Below are positions 48,265-57,287 of a stretch of DNA of 64,000 nt, piece after piece (the first letter of the stretch is position 1; each line of letters starts with the position of its first letter). A program made the translations under genes and the position numbers. Below the pieces are notes generated by a model that saw nothing but the letters and a program-made list of their open reading frames with translations, made no database searches and was not told the DNA's origin. The stretch comes from Nitrosospira lacus (GTDB lineage: Bacteria; Pseudomonadota; Gammaproteobacteria; Burkholderiales; Nitrosomonadaceae). The stretch covers positions 248,001-312,000 of the forward strand of contig NZ_CP021106.3 of assembly GCF_000355765.4 (NCBI RefSeq), written 5' to 3'.

Positions 48265-49476
48265 ATGAACTCGGACACTACTATTTATCCTGTGCCACAT
48301 GCTCAATTTCGCGCATATGTGAGGATATTTTGTTTCCTCTCTGCTTCATTATTAATCTTAATTCTAAGCCTTAATTATCTTGTGGATCCTTACCTGATCC
48401 ATCAATGGGATTCTCCACTGGTTCAACGCTTACGACCACCAGTGGAGAAGCTTAGTCCCTGGGGTAAAACTTACGCAGTCGCAAAATATAAACCATCGGT
48501 TGTGTATCTAGGAAATTCAAGAACCGAGCTTGGACTACCTACCAGCCTAAGTATATTTTCTGGGAAAAGAGTGTTCAACACCGCCATATCAGGTGCAACT
48601 ATAGGAGATGCGATTGCCATGGCAAAGCACGCAACCACAGTCAATCGTCTTGATACAGTCGTGTGGGGTATTGATTACCCTTCTTTTTCTCTTGCTGTCG
48701 GCAGTACAGATCTGGACAGAGAACTTGTGGCGAATACAGGGAATTACTTCTTTCATCGTGCATTGATGGACGTCAAACGCTCATTAGCAGAAGATATGAC
48801 GAAAGACTCACTTAAAGTGTTACTGGGTTACTTCGGTTCGGTATGCCGCTCGAGTTTAGCCTTCCACGGCCGGCGTGACGATGCCTGTATGGTTACCATT
48901 CTTCAGGATCGGGGAGGAACGGCAAAGGCGTCGGAAGCGGAGATTAAATCGTTCAGTCAGAATACCCCATCTGCCCAGGCTGCAATGATGACATTCAATT
49001 TAGCCCTCAAGGAAATGTGCGATGCGGGGACAAAGATTCGCCTTTACATCAATCCTACGCATGCGTCGATGTTGGATGCCATTTTCTGGGCAGGCAACTG
49101 GGATCTGATGGAAGCGTGGCAACGCTCCTTGGTCAGGATGGTGGACCTGAACCTGCAGTCAGGGTGTGACATTCGCCTATTTGACTTTTCCGGGTTTAAC
49201 AGCATTACAACAGAAGCACTTCCACAAGTAAGTGGCCAGAAGGAAATGAAGAACTATTGGGAGACATCCCATTATCGTTCCCATATCGGCACCATGGTTC
49301 TAAAAAGAATGTTTGTTACCAATAACAATTCCTTGCCGAGTGACTTTGGCATCGAGCTGAATTCAGAAATGTTACCTGCGTATCAGGAGCAAATCCGGCA
49401 CGACCGTGATCAATACCATATCAATCACCCGCTCGAAACCCAACTTGTAAAGCAATTAACATCAAACAGCACCTAG
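48265..49476 (+). CDS. Membrane-anchored SGNH hydrolase-like protein (AlgJ/DltD-like partner of MBOAT)
   Basis: A 403-residue protein with one N-terminal membrane segment (IFCFLSASLLILILSLNYLV) and a periplasmic domain. VVYLGNSRTELGL places a serine in the block I position of SGNH-fold enzymes; block V may be the histidine in YWETSHYRSHIG. LDTVVWGIDYPSFSLAVGS and CDAGTKIRLYINPTHASML are other strand-loop elements. Proteins like this work with MBOAT channels to finish polysaccharide O-acylation. The gene directly follows the MBOAT gene. The full Ser-His-Asp set cannot be confirmed by eye. Confidence 0.82.
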   Translation: MNSDTTIYPVPHAQFRAYVRIFCFLSASLLILILSLNYLVDPYLIHQWDSPLVQRLRPPVEKLSPWGKTYAVAKYKPSVVYLGNSRTELGLPTSLSIFSGKRVFNTAISGATIGDAIAMAKHATTVNRLDTVVWGIDYPSFSLAVGSTDLDRELVANTGNYFFHRALMDVKRSLAEDMTKDSLKVLLGYFGSVCRSSLAFHGRRDDACMVTILQDRGGTAKASEAEIKSFSQNTPSAQAAMMTFNLALKEMCDAGTKIRLYINPTHASMLDAIFWAGNWDLMEAWQRSLVRMVDLNLQSGCDIRLFDFSGFNSITTEALPQVSGQKEMKNYWETSHYRSHIGTMVLKRMFVTNNNSLPSDFGIELNSEMLPAYQEQIRHDRDQYHINHPLETQLVKQLTSNST

Positions 49477-49642
49477 AAAGGTTATCTGTCGCCTGTCTAC
49501 AAAATTGAAAATGACCAATGTCACCTATCTTCGTGTCTGAAATTACTTGGCAAGTATTTCCCGAATGCTGAATGCACACTCGAAGACAAATTTTTAAGCC
49601 TGCACTATCCATCCATAGAAAGATTTGAAAAACACCTTTTTA

Positions 49643-50995
49643 TTAACCCGGCGCAACCCTGCTTATCACATAGCGGAACTTCCCTGATTTTTCTGCCGGA
49701 ATTTCCGTTACTTCCTCAATAGCTATCTTAACGCCTTGTCCGAGTCGGGCCTTGAACCCCAACTCGATTTTCTCAACAAGTTCTGGGTTGAGCCCACCCT
49801 CAGAAACCGCTAGCACGCGAGTAAAATCCCGGCTTTCCTGGATTATTTTAAAAGCCAGAATCTGCGGCAATTCGCGCAGGACATAAATCAGGGCCAGGCC
49901 GTGCATGACGGTGCCATTCTGGGCCACCAGAAAATCGGTACTGCGGCCCTGGATTTCCTTAAGTAGGGGAAGGCCTCGTCCACAAGTGCAGGGTTTACTA
50001 TCCAGCACACCGATGTCCCCGGTACGATAACGGATGAAAGGGAAGTCACGGGTGGCAAGATGGGTCACAACGATCTCCCCCACCTCGCCATAAGGTACAG
50101 GCACGCCCTGTTGATCCACGATCTCGACAATAATGTCTTCGGCGGTGATGTGCATTCCACTGTGGGGGCATTCATGCGCGATAAAACCCGCATCGCGGCC
50201 GCCATAGCCATTCGCCACCGGGCAGCCGAAAACTTTGCCAATCTGTTGTCGCTGCTCATCGTAGAGCCGCTCCGACGTAACAAATGCAACGCGGATGCCC
50301 AGGTCATCCATGCGCCGCCTTCTTGTCTCGGCATGGCGGGCGATATGAGAGAGCGCGGAGGGATAACCAAAGAGCATTCTTGGTCGAACGCTTCGAATCT
50401 CATCCAGGAATTGATCAAGTTTTTGCTCCGATATTTCGAAGGCAGGAAGCAGTTTTGTCCTGAGCAGCCGATCGCGCAGGGCGCGCATGCTATCCTGCGC
50501 ACCGAGTTCGATGGGTGAACCCCAGATCACGATCTCCGGATCGCCGATATCCACTCCCCACCAGCGCGTGGCGCGCCATTTCGCCGCGACGTCGTGACTC
50601 ACACGTTCCTTGCCGATATAAAAGATCAGCGGATTGCCGCTGGAGCCGCCCGTATTGAAGCTCGCAAGGTACCGGGCATTATCCGATTTGAGCGCCTCGA
50701 TATTGTGGCGAATGGTGGTTTTATCGAGAAGGGGCAGACGCGTGAGATCAGACAGCAAATGGACATCCCGCGCTTTGAAGCCAATCTCCGCGAAGCATTC
50801 ACGGTAGTAGGGAACGTGTGCCTCGACGTGCACAAGCAGCCGACACAGGCTGGAAAGTTGTAGCTCTTTCAGGCGCTTGTCGTCCCACCATTGAGAGATT
50901 TCCATCTGCTTGCGCACTGCCACGCTGTCGTGTTTCTTGAAATGCTCTTGGAGGGGAAAAAATAGCCCTGAGATCAGTGACGTGTATAAATCCAT
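49643..50995 (-). CDS. PaaK/CapK-like AMP-forming adenylate ligase
   Basis: A 450-residue protein related to phenylacetate-CoA ligase and CapK, often found in capsule and EPS loci. The adenylation features are SFNTGGSSGNPLIFY (P-loop-like A3 motif), PRMLFGYPSALSHIARHAE, the GYGGRDAGFIAHEC motif, and FIRYRTGDIGVL with TCGRGLPLLKEIQGR. It should activate a carboxylic acid as an acyl-AMP; neither acid nor acceptor is known. The start at 50995 (MDLYTSLISGLFF) fits the family; the frame is open to 51070 inside the neighbouring glycosyltransferase gene. It lies at the 3' end of the minus-strand run. Confidence 0.88.
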   Translation of the reverse strand: MDLYTSLISGLFFPLQEHFKKHDSVAVRKQMEISQWWDDKRLKELQLSSLCRLLVHVEAHVPYYRECFAEIGFKARDVHLLSDLTRLPLLDKTTIRHNIEALKSDNARYLASFNTGGSSGNPLIFYIGKERVSHDVAAKWRATRWWGVDIGDPEIVIWGSPIELGAQDSMRALRDRLLRTKLLPAFEISEQKLDQFLDEIRSVRPRMLFGYPSALSHIARHAETRRRRMDDLGIRVAFVTSERLYDEQRQQIGKVFGCPVANGYGGRDAGFIAHECPHSGMHITAEDIIVEIVDQQGVPVPYGEVGEIVVTHLATRDFPFIRYRTGDIGVLDSKPCTCGRGLPLLKEIQGRSTDFLVAQNGTVMHGLALIYVLRELPQILAFKIIQESRDFTRVLAVSEGGLNPELVEKIELGFKARLGQGVKIAIEEVTEIPAEKSGKFRYVISRVAPG

Positions 50996-51011
50996 AGGGA
51001 GTCGATTTCCG

Positions 51012-52115
51012 TTAGTGGCTTGTTTGTTTTTTTGCCAGCACCTGTTCGTAAACAGCCAGCAACCGGTCACGCACTTTCGGCCACGTATACTGCTGTACCG
51101 ACGCTATGCCCGCCTCGCTGATTTGCCTGGCTTTAGCTGGTTCATTGAGCAGCGTAAGTATCGCACCGGCCATCGCTGCCGGATCATTTACAGGCACCAG
51201 CAGAGCGGTTTTTCCATGCTCCACCAAGTATGGCACGCCCCCTACATCCGTGCTGACAACCGGGACACCACTGGCCAGTGCCTCCAGCACCGAAATAGGC
51301 ATATTATCGGCCAGGCTGGGATTAACCATGATATCGGCACGACGGTAAAGATCGGCCATGCCTTCATTGTCCACCCGGCCCGTAAAAGAAACAGCCTCGG
51401 TCATGCCGAGCCCGGCCGCAAGTTTCTCAAGTGCCTGCCGCTCCGGCCCTATGCCCGCAATGGTAAGCATCGCGCCGGGAAATGTTTGTTTGATAATGCT
51501 GAAGGCACGCAACACCGTACCATTGTCGTAAATTGGCTCCAGATTGCGGGTAACGATGATATGCGGGTTATTTGTCTTCCAGGGAGATGCCACACCAGTT
51601 TCAGCCGAAAAACGGCTGAGATCGATAATATTGGGTACGATTGAGGTCGAGAAACCACGCTTCCCAAACACAGCTTCAAGAAAACCCGAAGGAACGATGA
51701 TTGCGTCTGTCTGGCGCAGACTGGGCTTGATCCAGGCAAAGGATTTGTCAAAGAAAGCATCCGCTTCGCCCCCCCGATAATTTACGACGACCGGTATCCC
51801 CCTGATTCTGGCTATCCAGATTGCGGGAGCGGCGAAGAGGTGCCATGACCACCCTGAATTCGCCATCACATGGAATAACCGCACATGGGCTGCGGATTGC
51901 CATAGGTGAGCCAGATAGGGTATAAGCCGGAATACCGCCCTTATCCCCTTGAGTCCGCCAATCCAATGGGGACGATAAGGACGGTTAACCTGAACCAGTT
52001 CCACTGTGGCACCTTCTGCACGCAGCAATTTTGCCAATTGCAGCGTTTGATTCGCCATTCCGCCGGAAGGCGGAGGCAAGGGTCCAACCAACCCGATGCG
52101 CATACCCGATGCCAT
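51012..52115 (-). CDS. Glycosyltransferase family 4
   Basis: A 367-residue GT-B enzyme. The N-terminus is RIGLVGPLPPPSGGMANQTL, with a Gly-rich acceptor loop; VVNYRGGEADAFF and AIIVPSGFLEAVFGKRGF follow; the donor domain shows VTRNLEPIYDNGTVLRAFSI, LTIAGIGPERQAL and the EX7E-type MVNPSLADNMPISVLEALASG. Start 52115 is chosen because its ATG overlaps the stop of the upstream glycosyltransferase by one base (TGATG). The open frame to 52235 is only the shadow of that gene. It adds a sugar to the growing repeat unit; the specificity is unknown. Confidence 0.92.
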   Translation of the reverse strand: MASGMRIGLVGPLPPPSGGMANQTLQLAKLLRAEGATVELVQVNRPYRPHWIGGLKGIRAVFRLIPYLAHLWQSAAHVRLFHVMANSGWSWHLFAAPAIWIARIRGIPVVVNYRGGEADAFFDKSFAWIKPSLRQTDAIIVPSGFLEAVFGKRGFSTSIVPNIIDLSRFSAETGVASPWKTNNPHIIVTRNLEPIYDNGTVLRAFSIIKQTFPGAMLTIAGIGPERQALEKLAAGLGMTEAVSFTGRVDNEGMADLYRRADIMVNPSLADNMPISVLEALASGVPVVSTDVGGVPYLVEHGKTALLVPVNDPAAMAGAILTLLNEPAKARQISEAGIASVQQYTWPKVRDRLLAVYEQVLAKKQTSH

Positions 52116-53332
52116 CACTCTGGAATACCTTTGCGAATGAGTGGACCGTAAACGTTTTGATAACGGGCGACGCTGCCCCGCCAGGTTCGCTGGGTTTCCA
52201 CAAAATTCCGTGCTGCGTCCCGAAGACCGGGCCACAGGTCCGGTCTGGCGAGAAGATTCAAAACCTTGGCCGCTAAGGCATGAGGGACTCCTGCCTCGAA
52301 AAGGACACCGGTTTTCCCGTCTTCGATGAGTTCCAGATGGCCCCCGACATCCGAAGCCACAACCAAGCGGCCTTGTGCCATGGCTTCAAGCGGCTTGAGC
52401 GGTGTGACAAGATCGGTAAGCCGCATCCGAAGCCGCGGGTAGACGAGTACATTGATCAGATCGTAATAGCGCTGCACCTGATCATGAGGAACACGGCCAG
52501 CAAAGATTATCTTGTCTTCCAGGCCCAGTTGCATGGCAAGCGCCTTCAATTCCTGCTCCTGGGGACCGCCTCCAACCAGTAGGATGCGAATGTCCGGATT
52601 GCTGAGAAGCATCTCCGGAAGGGCTCTCAGCAGGATACTCAAGCCTTCATATGCATAGAAAGAACCGATGAAACCAAGCAGCAGCTTGCCATCGAGGCCG
52701 AGGTCTTTGGCGAGTTGCAGATCAGGCGAGGCATTGACACTAAAATTTTCTATATTTACGGCGTTGGGTATGACGGTAACCTTTTCCGGCGCGATACCCC
52801 GCCCGAGGATGTCGTTCCGCAAACCTTCGCAGATAGTGGTGACCGCATCGACATGCCGCAATGCGTAACTCTCCAATCCACGGGTAAGGCGATACCGAAT
52901 ACCCCATTCACTACTGGTGCCATGGTCCACCGCGGCATCTTCCCAGAATGCCCTGATTTCATAAACGACTGGAATACCCAGTCGCCGGCCCGCCCGCAAA
53001 GCGGGTAAGGCATTCAGGACTGGAGAGTGAGCGTGCAGAATATCCGGCTTGACGATTTCCGCTACCTCATTCAATCGATGGGTCAGACGATCAATGACGG
53101 CGGTCTGATTCAGGACAGGCAGTTTGGACATCAAGCCGATCGCGGGTGGAGTGCGATAAAAATGCCATCCATCAACACACTCTTCAAGCAACCCGCAATT
53201 TCCCTGCTTCGGCCCCGTCAGATGAAAGGTTTCCCATCCCAGCGCCCACTGTTCCTTGAGAATCGACAAGGTGCGGAAAGTATAGCCGCTATGCAACGGA
53301 AGGGAATGATCGAGTATATGAAGAATTCGCAT
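52115..53332 (-). CDS. Exosortase A-associated glycosyltransferase (TIGR04063-like)
   Basis: A 405-residue GT4 enzyme starting RILHILDHSLPLHSGYTFRT, the diagnostic opening of the exosortase A-associated glycosyltransferase family, followed by WETFHLTGPKQG. The central part has LHAHSPVLNALPALRAGRRL, VYEIRAFWEDAAVDHGT and TVIPNAVNIENFS; the donor domain has LLGFIGSFYAYEGL, LLVGGGPQEQELK and LKPLEAMAQGRLVVASDVGG. It is a further marker that block 2 belongs to the XrtA EPS system. Translation is coupled to the next glycosyltransferase gene by a one-base overlap. Confidence 0.95.
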   Translation of the reverse strand: MRILHILDHSLPLHSGYTFRTLSILKEQWALGWETFHLTGPKQGNCGLLEECVDGWHFYRTPPAIGLMSKLPVLNQTAVIDRLTHRLNEVAEIVKPDILHAHSPVLNALPALRAGRRLGIPVVYEIRAFWEDAAVDHGTSSEWGIRYRLTRGLESYALRHVDAVTTICEGLRNDILGRGIAPEKVTVIPNAVNIENFSVNASPDLQLAKDLGLDGKLLLGFIGSFYAYEGLSILLRALPEMLLSNPDIRILLVGGGPQEQELKALAMQLGLEDKIIFAGRVPHDQVQRYYDLINVLVYPRLRMRLTDLVTPLKPLEAMAQGRLVVASDVGGHLELIEDGKTGVLFEAGVPHALAAKVLNLLARPDLWPGLRDAARNFVETQRTWRGSVARYQNVYGPLIRKGIPE

Positions 53333-53479
53333 TAATATCAGTCAATTCGTCAGCAAGCCGCCGGTTCAGAAAGGATGTCACACCCAGGCCGCTGTCTGGC
53401 ACATATTGGTCTGGAGAAAATTTTAAGCAGGGCTTGAGCCTCGGCGCTTCGATTTATGTTCAGACCATCAACCACCGTT

Positions 53480-54826
53480 TTATGCCTGGCGATCTTGTGA
53501 TTCAAATTGACCGGCCAATTCCGGGGAAGTCCTGGAAGCGAATTCCTTCAACATGACGGCTGCCCAGGCAGCATACATGATGACCCATGGCATGGCAGGA
53601 AAATGGAATCTCGCCTGCCCGGAAAAAACCACCGATATCAGTGTCAGATAAATCATCAAGCAATATCCAAAGAACACCCAAGGCCGGGCTACACTACGGC
53701 CATTTTTTACCAAAAGAACCAGCGCAACAAGAGAACCGGCAAGCAACAAGCCGTAAAAAATCTGATTTATCCATCTGACTGAACGAAAAATTGACTGATA
53801 CTTCTGGTAGTGCTGATAGCCCGCCTGATAAGCCCATTCAGCTTCCCCATTTTTAGCCCAGAGATGCCATATCTTCAATGGAACCAGTTCGGCAAACCTG
53901 CCAGGGTTTTCCCTGATCCATGCAAGCGCCAGCTCTTTTGCCCGCCGATCCGCTCCCACTTGATCTTGTACGGAAAAATTGCGCTGAACCACGAGGGGAT
54001 CATTCTCCACATAGCTTCCATCGGCAGTGGGATTATTTCCGGTCAAAAGCGTCGCGCCACCATTGGTCGAGATAAGTACGACTTCGCCAAAGACCTGAGT
54101 ATTTCGTACTGCCCATGGCACGAGTACCGCTGCCATTATCACGTAGATGGCAAAGCCCTTAACAATATCCTCATGCAGATTAGTTTCACTTTTGGGGCCA
54201 AAAATACGAAAGAGCACTAAAAGACCGGGCAAAAATACAATCTGCGGCTTGGTTAGCGCAGCCAGCCCAAAGATCAAGCCCGAAACGAGAATCCAAATCC
54301 ATCCACGCCGGGCGATATAGAGGTATACGGCGAAAAGCAGCAAAAATGTAAAGTAAATCTCCGTTAATAAGAAGGAAGTATAGGCGATATTGTTCGGATA
54401 TATTGTAAGCAGGAGAACTCCCAGGCGTGCAGCGGCTTCGCTACGGAAAATCCGACGGGTCAACTCCAGTTGCAAAAAAAAAGTACCCGCCGCCATCAGT
54501 AAATTGGCCATCTGTCCAACGAACTGATCTTGGCCGAAGAGATAAAAAAGAATACCCAGAAATCCGGGATAACCGACGGGCCAGTATGCGGTAGGATAGC
54601 CATCTTCCGAGTAGCCCCCGCCACTCGCGATACTCAGGCCCCGGCCAAGGAACCAGCTCGAATCAGAATCCATTTCCACCGGCAGGAAAAAAATCGGTAC
54701 TGCACGCAATACAATGAAAAACAGGAAGCAAACCGGTACGAAATAATGCGAGTCGAGTATCCGGAACGAAGAAGCCGCCGTCACCCCACGCCCCTGCATA
54801 TGGCTAATCTTTGGGGTCCGGAGCAT
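53480..54826 (-). CDS. Glycosyltransferase family 39-like membrane protein
   Basis: A protein of about 448 residues with ten or so hydrophobic segments. It has the N-terminal loop FLPVEMDSDSSWFLGRG with acidic residues after the first membrane segment, GGGYSEDGYPTAYWPVGYPG, and LALAWIRENPGRFAELVPLK in the periplasmic loop, all typical of GT39/ArnT-like enzymes that use polyprenyl-phosphate sugars. Its neighbour encodes a dolichyl-phosphate-mannose-synthase-like GT2, which can supply such a donor. The start at 54826 overlaps that gene by 23 bases; an ATG at 54799 gives a 4-base gap and is equally possible. Confidence 0.85.
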   Translation of the reverse strand: MLRTPKISHMQGRGVTAASSFRILDSHYFVPVCFLFFIVLRAVPIFFLPVEMDSDSSWFLGRGLSIASGGGYSEDGYPTAYWPVGYPGFLGILFYLFGQDQFVGQMANLLMAAGTFFLQLELTRRIFRSEAAARLGVLLLTIYPNNIAYTSFLLTEIYFTFLLLFAVYLYIARRGWIWILVSGLIFGLAALTKPQIVFLPGLLVLFRIFGPKSETNLHEDIVKGFAIYVIMAAVLVPWAVRNTQVFGEVVLISTNGGATLLTGNNPTADGSYVENDPLVVQRNFSVQDQVGADRRAKELALAWIRENPGRFAELVPLKIWHLWAKNGEAEWAYQAGYQHYQKYQSIFRSVRWINQIFYGLLLAGSLVALVLLVKNGRSVARPWVFFGYCLMIYLTLISVVFSGQARFHFPAMPWVIMYAAWAAVMLKEFASRTSPELAGQFESQDRQA

Positions 54827-55931
54827 GCTTGAATGTCCAATAGGAATTCAGGAAATAATTAATGAACATCGCGGGTGCAATGCCGACAAGCTGGTGAATC
54901 TCTGGGGGTGTCGCGGGAAACAGCATCGACAGCAACACGAACGTCGAATAACTCACCGCCAGGGATACGAGAGATACCATGTTGAATTTCAGACCCTTGA
55001 TACGCACATGGTCGGCGGATTTCCGCCAGCGAAAGGTCCAGTAGTTGTTTAACAGGAAATTCGTGATGATCGACGCTTCGATCGAAATGGGTGACGCAAG
55101 ATACTTATTAACGTTCGCCTGAAGGAGCAAGGTGAACACGCCAAGATTCACCACGACTCCGGACGATCCCACAATGGCAAACTTGATGAATGTTTTCGAG
55201 CTATGCAATCGGATCCACCAGGCATTCAGGATAAACTCGATGATGTCCGAGATTCCAAGCTTGGATTCCCCTTCGGTCCGGTCAATAAAATCCACCGGAA
55301 CTTCTTTGATAGTCGCGCCCAGAGACACAGCCTTATGAAGCAACGCCACCTGAAAGGCGTAACCCTGGACACGGAGATCATCAAATACGATTTTCCTTAA
55401 CAGTGATGTCTTGATAGCCCGGAATCCCGCAGTGCAATCGTGAATTTTGTATAGGCCCGCAACATAACGGCCAACGATATTTCCCCCCAGTGAATTCATG
55501 CGGCGCAGCAGCCCCCATTCCTTTGGGATCGATCCGCCTTTCACATAGCGGCTTCCGATTACAAAATCGGCTCCCTGGTCCAGAGCGGCCATCAGCCGGG
55601 GGACATCTTCCGGCTTGTGCGAAAAATCGGCATCCATTTCGAACACAGCATCGGCGTGTAGCTTATCCATGGCATGGCTCATGCCACGGATATAAGCGGC
55701 ACCAAGCCCGGCCTTCTGCCCCATCAGCAAATGGACATTGGCATTTGAACCACCAGCCTGTTTCTGCCGTACGATATCCGCGGTGCCATCGGGTGAGCTA
55801 TCATCCACCACAAGAATGTGCATGTCGTGCGACATATGTCGAAACTGCGCTTGTAACGCATCGATGATATGGCCAATATTGTCTCGCTCGTTATACGTCG
55901 GCAAAATCATTACTACTTTCAGATTCGCCAT
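54804..55931 (-). CDS. GT2 polyprenyl-phosphate glycosyltransferase fused to a GtrA domain
   Basis: A 375-residue fusion. Residues 1-235 are a GT2 enzyme like dolichol-phosphate mannose synthase: VVMILPTYNERDNIGHIIDA, VVDDSSPDGTADIV, MDADFSHKPEDVPRLM (DXD-type motif) and VIGSRYVKGGSIPKEWG. Residues about 245-370 form a GtrA-type membrane domain with four hydrophobic segments, including FAIVGSSGVVVNLGVFTLLL and NYFLNSYWTFKH. It probably makes polyprenyl-phosphate hexose and helps flip it for the GT39-like enzyme encoded downstream. Confidence 0.93.
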   Translation of the reverse strand: MANLKVVMILPTYNERDNIGHIIDALQAQFRHMSHDMHILVVDDSSPDGTADIVRQKQAGGSNANVHLLMGQKAGLGAAYIRGMSHAMDKLHADAVFEMDADFSHKPEDVPRLMAALDQGADFVIGSRYVKGGSIPKEWGLLRRMNSLGGNIVGRYVAGLYKIHDCTAGFRAIKTSLLRKIVFDDLRVQGYAFQVALLHKAVSLGATIKEVPVDFIDRTEGESKLGISDIIEFILNAWWIRLHSSKTFIKFAIVGSSGVVVNLGVFTLLLQANVNKYLASPISIEASIITNFLLNNYWTFRWRKSADHVRIKGLKFNMVSLVSLAVSYSTFVLLSMLFPATPPEIHQLVGIAPAMFINYFLNSYWTFKHAPDPKD

Positions 55932-56254
55932 AGGATCTGCGCCATAAAAGTCAATTTATCAGGTTGTGGGTTAAGATCAGAACTGCGGCAATTAACGGTA
56001 ATTGGTATAGAGCAAGGTTTCCAAAGTACCCCAAAATTCCCAACGCGGATTTGAACCGGACGTTTGCGTGGCCTGGGTCAAGGATTCCCCAGCCTTTGTA
56101 CTTTGGCCTGGGTAACTCTGGAAAACCAGCACAACTGAATAAATGTGAACCGATGATACTGCGGATTGCGGTCCCGCGATCGGCGGAATAACGTCATGAA
56201 CAAGCGTCACTTCATTAAATATAACATAACGCCCTGGTCCAGTCGTTACCAGCC
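55932..56254. other. 323-bp intergenic region between the deacetylase and GT2-GtrA genes
   Basis: Upstream of the GT2-GtrA gene and downstream of the third deacetylase, both on the minus strand. A promoter for the glycosyltransferase run is likely here, but I see no convincing -35/-10 pair, hairpin or gene. Confidence 0.5.
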
Positions 56255-57283
56255 TTACCTGCGTCCCACAGCCCTGCGAAATTTCCGCATGAGCTCAAGG
56301 AAACCGGAAAGCTCCGCCTCGAACTCTACCTGGGCGATATTCTCGCCGTCCAGAAAACGCCGTAGCTCGAGGCGTTCCGTATGCGGGTAATTGAATCCGG
56401 AGAGGCAAGTGGTAGCGCTTTCGATTCCCAGCGCTCTCAGCCAGGGAAATTGCGAGGGGTGGAATTCGCCGCTGGGGTAGCAAAGGTGCCGGAGTGGTCG
56501 ATCAGCAATACGTTCAAGCACAACGCGGTTATCAGTGATCTCGCTTTCAACACCGTCCCGATCACCGATTGGCAGACGATGACGATGTGTGTGCAGTTGC
56601 ACATTCATGCCCTGTGCGGGAAGCTGTGCCAGTTGCTCCATGGTCATCAGGCGAAAAAGCGGATTATCTCCGTCCGGATTCCAATCCACCTCCAGTATCT
56701 CCGCAAGCTTCATCAGCAAGGCTCGCCTTTCCTGGTCGTTTCCTTGCTCGCTCGCTTCGCTGATACGGCATGCCGCATGTTCCCTCTCGTCAGGTGAATT
56801 CAGAACGATGGTTCCCGGAGCCAGCCCGAGGCAATACATGTCCAGTGCTTTTCCTCGCCCTTTCCAGATCAAATAGCGCAGCGCCACGTTAAAGACAGGC
56901 ATCCCATTCACTGCATCTCTAGTGGTCACGTACACAGTCGAGGGAAATCCATGCTCCCGCAGGGCGGGCGCCGCTTTCGTGCCAGTACCAAGCCAGCCAT
57001 CGTCAAACGTTATGACCACCGCCCGGGGCGGAAGGCTTTTCTGATACATGAGCGCCAAGGCTTCGTTGAGCGAAAGTACCGGGTAGTCATGCCGCTTTAG
57101 ATATGCCATGCGTTCAAGAAAGGTATCCTCGCGCATGAACAGCTTCGGCTGGAAACGATGTTCGTCATGAACCGATATGCCGTGATAACAAATGATGCGC
57201 AATCCCGGCGCAGTCAGTATCCGCGCCACGCCGAAACCACCGAGTGCCTTGACGACGGCCAGTACCATTTGGCGAAATGACAT
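56255..57283 (-). CDS. Polysaccharide deacetylase family protein (third)
   Basis: A 342-residue NodB-fold protein. It has IICYHGISVHDEHRFQPKLF, the catalytic motif VVITFDDGWLGTGTKAAPAL, VQLHTHRHRLP for metal-binding histidines and HLCYPSGEFHPSQFPWL. The TFDDG and HTHRH motifs are intact, so it should be active. It is 4 bases downstream of the unrecognised gene at 57288-58223 and presumably co-translated with it. It differs from the two other deacetylases in the window and has an insertion around residues 150-210 (YCLGLAPGTIVLNSPDEREH). Confidence 0.92.
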   Translation of the reverse strand: MSFRQMVLAVVKALGGFGVARILTAPGLRIICYHGISVHDEHRFQPKLFMREDTFLERMAYLKRHDYPVLSLNEALALMYQKSLPPRAVVITFDDGWLGTGTKAAPALREHGFPSTVYVTTRDAVNGMPVFNVALRYLIWKGRGKALDMYCLGLAPGTIVLNSPDEREHAACRISEASEQGNDQERRALLMKLAEILEVDWNPDGDNPLFRLMTMEQLAQLPAQGMNVQLHTHRHRLPIGDRDGVESEITDNRVVLERIADRPLRHLCYPSGEFHPSQFPWLRALGIESATTCLSGFNYPHTERLELRRFLDGENIAQVEFEAELSGFLELMRKFRRAVGRR

Positions 57284-57287
57284 ATGT

